Shown here piece after piece: positions 1 to 10,800 of a stretch of DNA of 64,000 bases. Source of the DNA: Guyanagaster necrorhizus (Eukaryota > Basidiomycota > Agaricomycetes > Agaricales > Physalacriaceae); contig NW_025064892.1 in the NCBI RefSeq assembly GCF_019112545.1, forward strand, positions 310,001 to 374,000, in the 5' to 3' direction. A model generated the notes under the pieces. The model saw nothing but the letters and a program-made list of their open reading frames with translations. It did not search any database and was not told the origin of the DNA. Both the position numbers and the translations under genes were made by a program. Position 1 is the stretch's first letter. The number at the start of each line of letters is the position of its first letter.

Positions 1-885
1 GTGGCACTTGAGCGGTCGGCCATCAACTTACCGAGCTTGCTCCAGAGCGTGGTAATTGAATCTCCCATCCTGCACGTTTCGAAATCATCATGACGGGGTT
101 GCCAGTCCTCTAGACAGATCCACGAAGCGACTGAAATGTGTGGGTGCAACCCTGTCAGGCACGACAACAGCATGGTCGGCTCAGAATACGAGTCGACAAT
201 TCTGAACATGGAATTCATCGGCATCAGGGTTACAATACCATCGGACGCTGACAAAATCCGATCCCACTGGTTTTGACAATGTCGGCTCGACCCCAGATCC
301 TTTGGTTCCTGAACCCGCCAAAGTAAGTTGTCGGATGCCGTTCTTTGCGAGGCTGCGAAAGACAGAACATGGTCACAGACCTACTATCCATACCAGAAAG
401 GTCGTCCTGCAGACCGTGAAACGTGATCTTCAGAAGTGTGTAAAGCTGTGGTGTACATTCAGGTACCCGCTCTAACTATGCCACGAAACTCTGGAGGTAT
501 CAAAGGGGCTTGGAAGATCATATGCGCTGACCTTGAAAAACGGAAACGCGCAGACACCGACATAGACAGTAAAATGTAGTCACGCACGTCAAGAAAGACA
601 AACTCACTAGAACCTCGCGGGGTTCGTAATTATGAACAAGCCGTGAAGGCGAATCTCCATTGTTACCATTCGGAAAGATGGGATGTCGACTGTTTCCGTA
701 AGCAGCGTTGTCGTTTTGTGAGAAAAGTCCCCGGAGGTAATCTTTCTGGAGGATAGATGGAGATCATCTGGGGCTTGGTGGTGGACCTTCAACAGTCGGA
801 TGTTCCCGAAGTCGTTAGCAGATGGCATAAAGACAACGTTACTTTGTATTCGGTCTAAAAACTCGCAGCAAAAACAAACTTGCAT
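1..885 (-). pseudogene. Possible decayed F-box/LRR-like coding remnant, left edge
   Basis: On the minus strand, short open stretches read as protein-like sequence in different frames. One is a 92-codon stretch at 607-885; another at about 240-475 contains TPQLYTLLKITFHGL, which resembles the leucine-rich part of agaricomycete F-box proteins. They are broken by stops and frame changes, and I could not join them with splice sites into one protein. A possible intron donor follows the first stretch at about 606. The region continues beyond the left edge. It could instead be a real multi-exon gene that I failed to resolve. The assignment is inference from resemblance and from the neighbouring F-box pseudogene. 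Confidence 0.28.
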
Positions 886-925
886 CTATCTTCCTTGGGT
901 TCCCTAGAGTGTGCCCTCTCCTACA

Positions 926-2489
926 ATGCCTATACAAATGACTGATTGGACCCGCTACAGATGTGGCGTAGCACCATTTGATGGCCTATTAGACGCTGAA
1001 ACTAAGGCTGCGCTTGCTTTATTAACCCCTCAGCCACGGTCCACTTCCAGAGGCAACATTCGACGAGGTCTGCGATATTAACACCGATGCTCTGATCAGA
1101 AGCCTTGACTTTCTCAATTAAAGTGTTCTTGGCCTGGAAGACGCCTTTCAGAAGTTGAAAAGAGTGCGTCATGACGCTGACCAGGCGCTGCATGCCCATA
1201 GAATCGCTGTTTCCCCCATCCGACGTCTTCCTCCCGAAATACTGTCAGAATTTTTCCTACGCGCGAGGAAGACGGACGAAGAAACCCTCTATGCGAAATA
1301 CAGCATTACGAAGACGCGGTAGGTACCTGAGTTTCTAGCTACGTTTGTCGCTTATGGAGAACTATATCCCTGTTGGCGAGTTGCAGTACTGATTGTCATG
1401 TTCTTCCAAAGCCCATCAGTGTCCACATTCCAGTTGATGAGACATGGAAAAACATGTCTATTGTAGACGACGCCTCCATCTGTCATTCGGCCGCTTCGAT
1501 TCTTTCGACGGCCATCAATCGTTGTCGTTATCGGACTACCCTACGGGGGTCTTACTCAAGACACTCTATTCAGAGTCCTTTTTTCACATTCACATCAATG
1601 GAGGGTATACCTTGAAGCGGATTGCAACGGGTCTTCTATGTGGGATATTCTTCGCGCGGTACGGTGGCGTCTTTCCATGCTGCGAAAGATATCCTTTCGC
1701 TACGGCGACTACAATCCCAGATCAGCTGTCAATATCTTCGAAATTGCTCCTCAATTGATGGACGTAACGCTGATACCAGAAAGTCCGTGCCTGGTGCCCT
1801 TCCGGCTTCCCTACTCACAACTTCATCGAATTCGATACTACGAAAGTGATACAAGGCACCAGCTCGATATCCTCCTGCAATACCATGGCCTTGAGGAATA
1901 TATCGGAATGTACGCATGGTGCAGCCAAGTTTCACGGGAATCCAAAATGCTTGGTTTCCTACAACGATTCCATTTTGGATAATCTGACACTTCCACATTT
2001 GGAGCAGGTTCAATGCAAGCTGCAGAGACACTCTCCTCCTTACGTGAACTAATAAGGCACTCGAAGTGTCGCCTCTTGGATTTAAACCTTGGACCGAAAC
2101 TGACGTTCCATCCCGACGGTCGTCTTCTAGATGTCTTACAGGTCACTCGGCACTCTCGAGACTTCGTTTGCGATGCGCTCCTGGTGCAGCACATTCGAGA
2201 TCCATTTTTCTCCAGTTTGGCTGAAATCTCTAACTTAGATCAACGACACCGGCTTGTACCATCGCTGAAAGATCTGGGTGACAGTCCTATCCCCGAAATT
2301 CTCCTCACTGCGATCATAAATCGTTGGGCGATGGGGAATCTCAAGAAGGCGACATTGGAATGGCATAAACAGCCAATGATGGACTCAAACATTGTTGTAA
2401 ACTTGAAGCTAAAAGCAGTTAAGCTGGCGGGTTTCGATGTATGTGCATTTTGTAGGTCAAGCGGACGTCGATGGCACGATTATGTATAA
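926..2489 (+). pseudogene. F-box/LRR protein pseudogene
   Basis: The plus strand keeps the recognisable order of an agaricomycete F-box protein but in broken frames. From 926 comes an N-terminal piece containing LLDAETKAALALLTPQ. An F-box core, SPIRRLPPEILSEFFL, follows at about 1200-1260. Leucine-rich pieces start at 1638 (FEIAPQLMDVTLIPE), then LDNLTLPHLEQVQ near 1975-2010, in another frame, and a C-terminal piece runs to 2489. An in-frame stop follows the N-terminal piece, another ends the F-box segment near 1319, and the frame shifts twice around 1980-2020. F-box proteins recruit substrates to SCF ubiquitin ligases, but this copy cannot encode a full protein as read. Sequencing error could explain one frameshift, but hardly all of them. 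Confidence 0.55.
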
Positions 2490-3252
2490 GGATCTTTCAT
2501 GATCAATCATACTGGTTACCCGACCACTCTTTCCTTCCGAGTTGTAGTAGTACCTGCTTCGGCCATGCATAGCCCTGGAAAACCAAAGCTGTCCATCTGT
2601 ATTTACATTGACAGTGATGCATGAGTTCAAGCCCTCGGATTTCTATCTTCAAAGCTCAGAGAAGGAAGGTAGGTTTGCTAGTCGAGATGTTTGTAGTATT
2701 GACGTCCGTACTACAAATGACGTACAACTGAATGATACCTACGTTCTACAAGAAATACCTCTTGGGCTGGTAAGTTACAAGATCACTCAGTACATGGGCC
2801 ATGCCCTTCAGTTCAGAAAGTCCGTAATTTCCAGGGAATACATTTTTCTGGGAAGTCAAATTCTGTCCCTGTGATCACTTTTTTTCATGGGACCTTTCCT
2901 CTTCATTGGATTAACACTTCTCCGTGCCTCGAAACCCTTACAACATGTGACAAGCTTCTGCTGCCGACAGGGCGACGATTCTGCACATTTTTCGTCTAGG
3001 CTCCAGATGGTCAGGATCATGTCCGACCAACGCATTACTAAGAACGATAAGCGGCCGCCATGAAATCGAGCCGCAATCTATGACTCATAGCAGCAAAGTT
3101 TACAATACCCTAGTTATCATCATAAGTACAATATTATACCACTAAAGTATCAGCTCGAATTTTCATGCGCTTGTGGGTATAGTTTCCATTATTTGAGGAC
3201 AGTACGAATTCTAAGAACTTACAAATGACAAGGATGAAGGGCGGAAAGTTTT
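2490..3252. other. Intergenic, no gene seen
   Basis: This lies between the F-box pseudogene and the 3' end of the cyclin gene. An 88-codon open stretch at 2608-2874 (+) has no recognisable features and no supporting splice context. I see nothing else here. Confidence 0.5.
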
Positions 3253-4700
3253 CTACGGACTTGCCATTATCTCGTCTGGAGTCATCTTTCCAAAATGCCG
3301 ATCTGGGGTCCGCTCACCGTCCTCACCCTTGGCAATATGTTCAGGTGTTTTTTCACCAGCCGCCGTGTCCATCTCGGTGTCTCCAGCATCATCTTGCGCA
3401 CTGCAGATACTCCGTGAATCTTCCGACCCGACGGTCGAATGTGCTGGTCGTATTGTAGGTTCATCATCCGTCGTCCAGCCTCCATCAGTCTCGGTCTCAG
3501 TCTCAGTCTCTGCTTCCGTCTCGGTCTCGGGTTCCTCCTCCGACTCGGGTGCCCCATGTCGGTGATGGTAATACGACGTAGTTGCTTGTGGATGATCGTG
3601 TACGCGAGCACCGAATGCATCTATGGCACCCATGGCATGTGTCGGAACAGCAGTGGTTGAGGGGGATGAAGAGGATGACGGTGGCGAGGAATCGGAGGAA
3701 AAGAGGATGAGCTGCTCGGCGTAACGTTGCATTTCATCGCCAGGGATGACCAATCGAAAATCATTTAGCAAGAGGAATTGGAGTTCGAGTTGGTTAAGCT
3801 CAGCCAAGGGCAGACCTCCAACCTGCGAAGCAGTTGGTAAGTTGCATTAAGTTTTTTTGAAAAAAGTGCAGGGTCATGACTCACTTTGGCATACCGTGAG
3901 TTAGTGTAGAACACATCACTGAAGAATTTACTGGCTACAGTCACACCTGCAATAACTAGCCTGTGTATGTTGTAAGAATCAATGACGAAGGAGCGGCCGG
4001 TGGCATCTGCGCTCAATTTGGACATGCGATCAAAATAGACCAAGAGAGATAGAAAGACTTCGTTGGTCGTTGGACAGTATTTGAGAATGCGCAACAGATA
4101 TGCTTCAAGGGTAATGGTAGGGATATTTCGTGCGTGGAAAGTGAGAGTCGATGAGGGCGTTGACAGTGCTGCCCGTGAAGCAGAGGTCAGCGTGTTCCAT
4201 ATCGGAAGATGGTCTACGGTTGCCGTTGGCGATGATGGCTGTGTAAGAAAAGGATCTGAGGATGACGAGGCATGATCAAGGTTGTCATTTGTAGCAGCAA
4301 TCTGTGTGAGCAACGAAGCGAGAAGTCTGAGCAACTCAGGGGAGGGATAGGAATGGATATCGAACGACGATGGTGGGGTCTGTGGTGACGGCTGGGGTGG
4401 CAGCGGCTGGGGCGAGGGAGGCCGTGCTGCACGGGGCGGTGAAGGATGTCGTGAGGCTTGCCGACGCAGCGGTGGTGGTGGTGGCGGGGCATGAATATGC
4501 CGTGTGGAGGTCGAAATTGACGGTGGCAGATGCCTGGACGTCGAAAGAGACGTCGAGGAGGACGCTGATGTCAACGACAAAGACGACTGGTTCGAAGACG
4601 ACGATTTTCGGTGAGTAGACGGGCGGGAGCGGGACGACGAGGAGGGGGTTCGGTGCGCCACGTCGGACGAGGGATTGAATGGGTGGACCAGAGCGAGCAT
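3253..4700 (-). CDS. PHO80-like cyclin (Pcl family)
   Basis: Predicted regulatory subunit for a Pho85-type cyclin-dependent kinase, 461 aa in two exons (3885-4700 and 3253-3822; 62-bp intron, phase 0). The first ~150 residues are low-complexity Ser/Pro/Arg/His. The cyclin box follows: FHARNIPTITLEAYLLRILK, then SFVIDSYNIHRLVIAGVTVA and KFFSDVFYTNSRYAKVGGLP, which runs across the splice junction into LAELNQLELQFLLLNDFRL. That sequence is the hallmark of the PHO80 cyclin family, which controls phosphate, nutrient and cell-cycle responses in yeasts. The C-terminal ~130 residues are acidic and rich in Glu-Thr repeats. I chose the ATG at 4700; upstream in-frame sequence begins with TTG and contains a likely 5'-UTR intron acceptor. 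The exact Pcl subtype cannot be told. Confidence 0.88.
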
Positions 4701-6532
4701 GGCCCCGTTTTGGTGAGTGTCGTCTGAAATAGTCGGGTAAAAGCAGATATACAAATCTGCAACGAAAAACAGAAAATGAAGAAAATCGCGTAGTGAAGCG
4801 GCAGTAAACAACGATCAAGCTTAACGATAGCCGGGTGACACGGTCACATCAGTCACATTATGACCATTCCGGTCACGGTTTTATCCAGACTTCGTTTCTT
4901 GTTTTCTGTTTCACCCGCTTTCTGCAGAAATTAGTCTCAATTTCACCACGTATACAGCTGAACGTGCACAGAGGTCTTGGGTGCCTTTAATTTCTGCTTA
5001 CACCATCGTTCTCCGTCGGTTCCTTTCTTCGGAAACCACTGGCAGTCAAATTATCAACCAGTAATATTGCCAACGTTGCAGCTATACTTGCTACTCAACA
5101 TCTCGTTGATGAGAGCGGCGTACAGCCCTGTATGCGGCAATCTCCATTCTGCTGACTGCTGAATCACCACGCGTGGCTATCAGTTTGTTATTCCCCACTC
5201 ATCGAGTTCTTCTGATGCCTTCGATTCGGACCCTTTCCAGAGAGCTACTCCGACAGATATCCAACTATACTTAACTTCGCAGGACAGTACTGTATATGAA
5301 ACTTACAGCAGGCGACAACTTGTCGTTGACAATGACGTTACTTGCACTACAGTCCTACCGCTTTATCCCGCGTTTCATCTATATCCCGCACGTTTGTTCT
5401 TGACTCGTCTTTTGCCGCCACCACGTTCCTTCATATGCCGGTATATGTTGTCCCGCAGTGCTTAAATTACCATGGCCTGACGGTGGGGCCGGAACAGGGT
5501 GGGTACATGTGGGCCCACAAAGTCCTTTCAACATGCAATTACCCATGGTCCGTTCATGAAAGGAAAACAAGTCTGGACCACTGGCGCTCACGCTCTAGAA
5601 CTGCGTGCGACGTATTACGAGTCCGGTCGTGGACGATCTGCTCGCATGCAAAAAGAATCATTCGTCTTTGTCGACATCTTCTCTTTCTCTGTCCCGAGCG
5701 CCAGGCTATCTCTGTACTTCATTTGTAACGTCAGGAGAAGTAGCATTTCCTGCGATCACTAATAAAGGTATAGCGTACGGAATGGTGATCCGTCAAACGG
5801 GTGGAGAGCTATAAACGATCGGTTCATTGTGATGAAGAAGATGGAGCATGTGTTCGCAGATATCGCTGGAGCGTTCTGACGTCGATGCGGTGCTCGGTCT
5901 GCTTATCGTGCGGTTATCTGACTCTCCGCTTCGTCTAGGATGGGGAATAAGAGTCTCTTTCTAGTGCATTCTAGTTTCCTTTTCTTCTTCCTGCTCTCAT
6001 CATGACTATGACACGCCTAGGAGGTTCGAGGGAGAAGGTAGCCCTCAAAAGGGAATCAGCGGAGCTCTTCCCACGACCGGTAGGACATAGCAGCGTTGGT
6101 GGAAGAATACCTGGTCTTGTTATGTCCGTGTTGCGTTTTGTACGGCTTTAGCATTCTATCATCTGACGCACACATTGAAAACTACTCGTAAAAATTGACT
6201 TGATGACATCAACGGACATCGATTCGATTCCAAACCTGTCTTCAGCAAGGTGGCCGGATATTATTCAGCGACAAAAGACATACTCAAGTTAGAGGTGCTA
6301 TTTACTGTAATATTAATACGCTACAAGTGCCTGTGCAAGATAGCACTATATTCAAGATCTCTCTACCAAGATCCCCCCAGGTCCAAGTCCTACATTTCCC
6401 CTGGGATGAACATGATGTGCCGAACACTATACAAGGGCTCGGGATCACGCTAGATGGTCATACTGTTGTTCAGTAAAGTCTTTATAAACTTTAGTGACAA
6501 GCCTTATATCCAAACCTGCCCTTTGGCATCTT
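4701..6532. other. Long intergenic region, cyclin promoter side
   Basis: About 1.8 kb without a supportable gene. The cyclin-proximal end (4833-4877) holds a cluster of GTCAC/GTGAC pentamers reported under findings. Open stretches at 5342-5814 (+) and 6250-6453 (+) have no recognisable protein features. The pyrimidine-rich segments near 4880-4960 and 5980-6000 look like promoter or UTR sequence. The rest is unremarkable. Confidence 0.5.
4833..4877. promoter_or_regulatory. Cluster of GTCAC half-sites upstream of the cyclin gene
   Basis: Within 45 bp there are four GTCAC/GTGAC copies plus a near copy (ATGACC), some arranged as inverted pairs, 133-177 bp upstream of the predicted cyclin start. 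The pattern is seen directly; a role as transcription factor sites is inference. Confidence 0.3.
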
Positions 6533-7922
6533 TCAGATATCATCATCGCTGAATTTCGTTACGCATGCACTCCACGCTACCCACTCACAAGTCACTGACT
6601 TCAAGATCCCCTTTATCCAACGGGACATGATTATCTCCATAAAGAGATTGTTGGGAGAGATACTGTCCCCTTCTTCGGTGTGACTGAGATGTATGCAGAG
6701 CCCTTTCAGCAAAGGGACGAGACGGTGTGTCTGTGAGTTAGTAATTTTGGCCAACTCGATATAGTGAAGTCGGTGCCACCCCAAAGACGCACAGATAACT
6801 TCTCTAGTGCCGGCGTAAGTTCCAGTACGCTGATTACGTCGTTATCGTCGGCTGCTCTCTTGACAGGCAGTGTGAGGTTGCGGAAGAGCGAGCTCAAGCG
6901 GTCAGGAAGGTATAAATATCTCAGGGTCTCGTGGCAGATACGGTCCATGACAACACCATACAAGTCATCCATCATCGTAGTAGGGGAGAATGTTTCGAGA
7001 AGCGGACACTTTTGGAGAGCTTTTAAGCAGTTGCTGGCGCATGACCAGCACAGTTGGAGTCGAAGAACCTGGGAAAACGGGAGTGGGATTTGAGAAGACA
7101 TAAGGATGAAAGGTATTGGGGATAAGGACTCGAGTGTTGCGTCTACTAGTCGCAGAGCACTTTCGAAGGCGTTGATAATCAATCTATCCACGGCATCGTC
7201 GGATATTGTTAGGTTTGTGAGCACAGGGAGGTAACCTCCTATGCTGTTCAGTATCGTGTAGAGTTCGGGCCAGGCAATGAGCTCATAAAACGCCACCTCT
7301 CCCCAGCAATTAGAACGTGAGGCAAGTACTCGGAAAAGACCTCGATGAGCTCAAGGTGCGATACCTTTTCGCTATCTCGACTACCCCCGATCCACTCAAA
7401 AGTGAGGTACTGGGAACGATTAACGGCGATGGAGAGGATGGATATGGGAGACCTGCAACGAAGGACCGCATCCAGGTCGATTGACGTGCTATGTGCCCAT
7501 GAGGAGGCTGCTCACCATGACCGGCACAATGGCTGGAGAGCCACGGCATCTCCGTCATGTTTGTAACGTCGTAGACTTGGACGCGTCGATGCTTTTGTAT
7601 CTGCACCCAGCAGAAAATCTCCGTCAGAATTTCTGAGGGAACGCGTCGAATAGGGGATAAACCGCCCCGTGAGCTCATATTGTCTCTTCGATGTCGTGGT
7701 GCTGCTTTTCAAGGACTCATTCCCCTCGTTAAACTCGGCGTCCTTGTCTAGGGAATTGAGTATATCAACTAGATGTTTGATGTTTATTTTCTGGAGGGTC
7801 TCAATAACGGCCTCAGGAAGGGGTTCGTTGCTGGAGCAGACGGTTTGGCGGAGTTGTGGGCTTATGACTGTGAGTGCTGCTTTGACTTCCGCATCGAGAA
7901 TCAATGCGTGCACGTTAGGCAT
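6533..7922 (-). pseudogene. F-box/LRR protein pseudogene
   Basis: The minus strand carries a second F-box relative. It opens at 7922 with LILDAEVKAALTVISPQ, closely matching the N-terminus of the 926-2489 copy. The F-box core (SPIRRVPSEILTEIFCW, about 7600-7660) lies in a different frame from that N-terminus, so a one-base shift is needed near 7670. A plausible intron spans about 7452-7514. The leucine-rich part continues as VLIAGERWRFYELIAWPELY and on to about 6770. There a further shift moves the last ~80 codons (HRLHYIELAKITNSQTHRLV) into another frame. Two or three frame changes argue for a pseudogene; assembly errors remain possible. The intact version would be an SCF substrate adaptor. 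Confidence 0.55.
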
Positions 7923-8267
7923 CCAAGTTTCTTGATGAGGATTGTGTTAATGATAGATTAGACATGATTGCAGGTATGAATTCAGGTATATGTACACTGG
8001 TATAGAGTCACTAAATACTAGATGATCGACTTGAGGTTGAATCAAACGTTCATATTGAATTTTGGGGCATGTTAGGATATGGAGCCAAGTTGCGATTAAG
8101 TAACGAAGAAATATACTGTATGCTGGACAACGATAGCAAAATCAAAGCTACTTGAAGGAGAAGCGAAACAGGTGAGGAACAAAAAAGGGTATTCCAAAAA
8201 TATTTTCGCACCGGTCCGGATCAAGCCAACTTCCGCGATCAACATTGATGTTGAACACCAACCACCA
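7923..8267. other. Intergenic, no gene seen
   Basis: About 345 bp between the F-box pseudogene and the 3' end of the next minus-strand gene. It probably holds the 3' UTR of the 8268-9919 gene. No other signal is visible. Confidence 0.5.
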
Positions 8268-9919
8268 TCAACCCATTCGCCCTTGCCAGAACTGGCCAAT
8301 TTCGAGAGCTCTGGATCTTAATTTTTTGGGGGCGTCTTCCATGGAACTAAGCCTCTTCAAGGCGGCCCACATCACTATGCCAAGCTGCATGCAATGTTCT
8401 AGCGGTGGTCGGTCACGGTCAACAGAATGCTTACCCCACTCCAGTTAACATGCTCGCCCATCCGTTTAATATCGGCAAGACAAATATCAAGCTCCCGAAC
8501 TTCCTGTCTCAATGTCAGGCATGCGACGAAAATGCAAGAGATGGCTGACCTTTGGCTCCATCGCCCGCTTACCCTTGACCAATTTCTGGATAAGATGAAT
8601 CTCGCGCTCGCTGAACCCATTTCTCTCCATGGTCTCAATGGTGTCATTTTTCTGCGTATCTGTATCCACGTCTGGGCTGTCTTGTTTGTTATTGACCAAA
8701 GCAGATGCTTCGACCGTAGCATATTTGTCGGTGTCGGGGCGTTTCCGCTTTCCCAAGTACATTCCTTCTCCGACTTCGTTTGGGGGGGTGTCTACCTCCA
8801 TCGACATCTCCCGGGATCGTTGCGCCGATTTGGTGGATGCCTAAGCGTACAAGATTCAGTTACATAACATGCTAGAATCATCGTGGAACATACCTTTGGG
8901 AGCTTATGACCCATCGGCTTCACATCCTTTAATGCCTCCGGACCGAACCACTCTCCAACTCTCGAGAGATAATTTTCTGTCAGCGATTTCGGGTCATTCT
9001 CCCAACATTTTTTAGTCCGTTCTGGTGCGTCGTGACCAGTCTCGACTTGGCGCAAGGCTTCCAAAGTGACCTCGAGAAGGTCTTTGCTATTTGGGGTGCT
9101 AGGCACATGGACAGTTGCATAGTCAGTTTCCAGCCATTCTTCGATATCATTCAAGTCGAAGTGGACGTGTTTTTGGATTTTTGCGCGTGGTCTGACTGGT
9201 CTGTCCTGAGCTGGTGACACTAGGATGGTCTTGAGGGGTTTGTCTTTTGAGGGCGGAACGTCCTTTACCGTGGTCGTGAATGTGCTATTCACCTTGGCGT
9301 TCTGTGAAAATGCAGCTTGCAATGCGCTAACAAGAGATTCGTCATGATTAACGATAGGTTCCTCGAGAGTTGTTTGAGCGAGCGCGCGCACAGGATTGGT
9401 TTTAGCTGTGGTGGCATCTGATGCATCGTCACAAACAGTATTGGGAATGAATGTCTTCGTCGTCGAAGGTGCGTGTGGTGTGTATCTGTTTGGTGTAGAG
9501 TGCCCTGATTTCGGAATGACAACGCCAATGAATTTTGATGGTGATTTTGGAACGCGTGAAACGGAAGCAAGCTCCGGGGGTTTTGACAGTGTGGCGCTAG
9601 AGTCGGGCTCTGTGAAAAACTCGCTCGACGAATCGCGTTCTGAATCGACAAGAATTGTTGTTTCGTCAATCTGGGGTCGCTCCTGTTCCCTGAAGAACTC
9701 GCTATCGGCACTTCCATCTGTGTCAAGCTCATCACCTCCATCTTCACCCGGCAAGTGCAAACCATTGTCAGAAGGCTCTGACGACGCGACATGCAGTGTG
9801 TCCCATGATGGAAAATCTAAAGGATTGGTGATATTTTCCATAGCTCTGCCTTCTGACCTCGGGGAATTTCTGGTATCAGTGATATCATTTTGGACCACAT
9901 TTGGTGCTTGATCTGTCAT
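8268..9919 (-). CDS. Unrecognised protein, disordered N-terminus, conserved-looking C-terminus
   Basis: Predicted 500-aa protein in four exons (8894-9919, 8550-8840, 8435-8503, 8268-8384); introns of 53, 46 and 50 bp all close in phase. The first ~270 residues are Ser/Thr/Pro/Asp-rich and look unstructured. A basic-acidic patch, KIQKHVHFDLNDIEEWL, follows. The C-terminal third is predicted helical: GFSEREIHLIQKLVKGK, then EVRELDICLADIKRMGEHV, then WSGLGIVMWAALKRL. That end looks like a small helical protein-interaction domain, but I do not recognise the family. The start at 9919 was preferred over an ATG at 9967 because a 5'-UTR intron (GTATGC donor, TTTAG acceptor) appears to lie between them. 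The composition suggests a nuclear protein; function unknown. Confidence 0.7.
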
Positions 9920-10800
9920 GATTACTAAATATAGAAAGACAAGAAAGCAGAGTGTGCATACCTGCATAAACTGGATATGTTGCCAACTTTGAGTTTACAA
10001 ATGGTGACATGGCGAAAATGAGTTTGTTGGGTGAAGTTTCAGTTTGCATTTGAAGGCTTCTGTAGAAGATCAAAAAAAACTAGTCAGCATGTCTGTCAAA
10101 TTGTAATAGTTGCTTATAACATCAAAATAGAATCTTGAAAAGAATCTAATGTAAGAAAGGGTTAGAAGTCTTCACAACATTATAAAAAGAGGAATGAGAC
10201 ATCACCACTGCATCTAATATAACAATAGTTCTGTGGAGGATGGCAAGTTCAACCTTTGGTTGTCGATCTGCTGCTCAGCACTGTCTATATGCTATTGACA
10301 GTCACAGTCAGCAGATTCACAGATAGACCTATTAGACATAACAACCCAGACAAGTCACACTCACTATAAGCTGATAAAGATCAAGGAAGTATGGCCATCC
10401 AAGGTACAAGATTCTCTCCCAAGTAAAAAGACAAAAGAAGACAGTATACTGTGATCACATAGCATAACAATGACATAGTGATGATCATCCTACAGAACAG
10501 AATAACTCACATGGTAAAAGGTGAAAGAGATGTCTTCTAAGTGAAATAGGAGACAGCAGTGTAAGTTGGATGAGCAATAGCCTGAATGGAGATGGTTGAA
10601 AAGTTGGAATGATAGTGTTTGAGTTTATTTACATCTTAACATGTGGCCCTATGACTAGTCAACATCATCAGAGAAGAGACTATGGCCATATCACTATGAA
10701 TGTCACTTAAACTCTCTATTAATATTGATGGAAATGCATATGCTGAAATAACTAGTACTATTAGTACTATTACAGTGCACAGTGCACAGTGAATCCACTA
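9920..10800. other. CpG-poor, gene-free DNA left of the transposon
   Basis: About 880 bp with no coding signal. From about 10015 onward CpG dinucleotides all but vanish (one, at about 10264), while TpG and CpA are common. Short repeats of GTGCACA and ACTAGTACTATTAG-type sequence lie at 10750-10790, just before the transposon. The likely 5'-UTR intron of the preceding gene occupies the first ~50 bp. The block looks like mutated repetitive DNA. Confidence 0.6.

Noticed and set aside
3282..3660. Overlapping ORFs on both strands inside the cyclin tail, rich in Ser/Val or Arg repeats
   Set aside because: They are frame shadows of the Glu-Thr repeat region of the cyclin gene.
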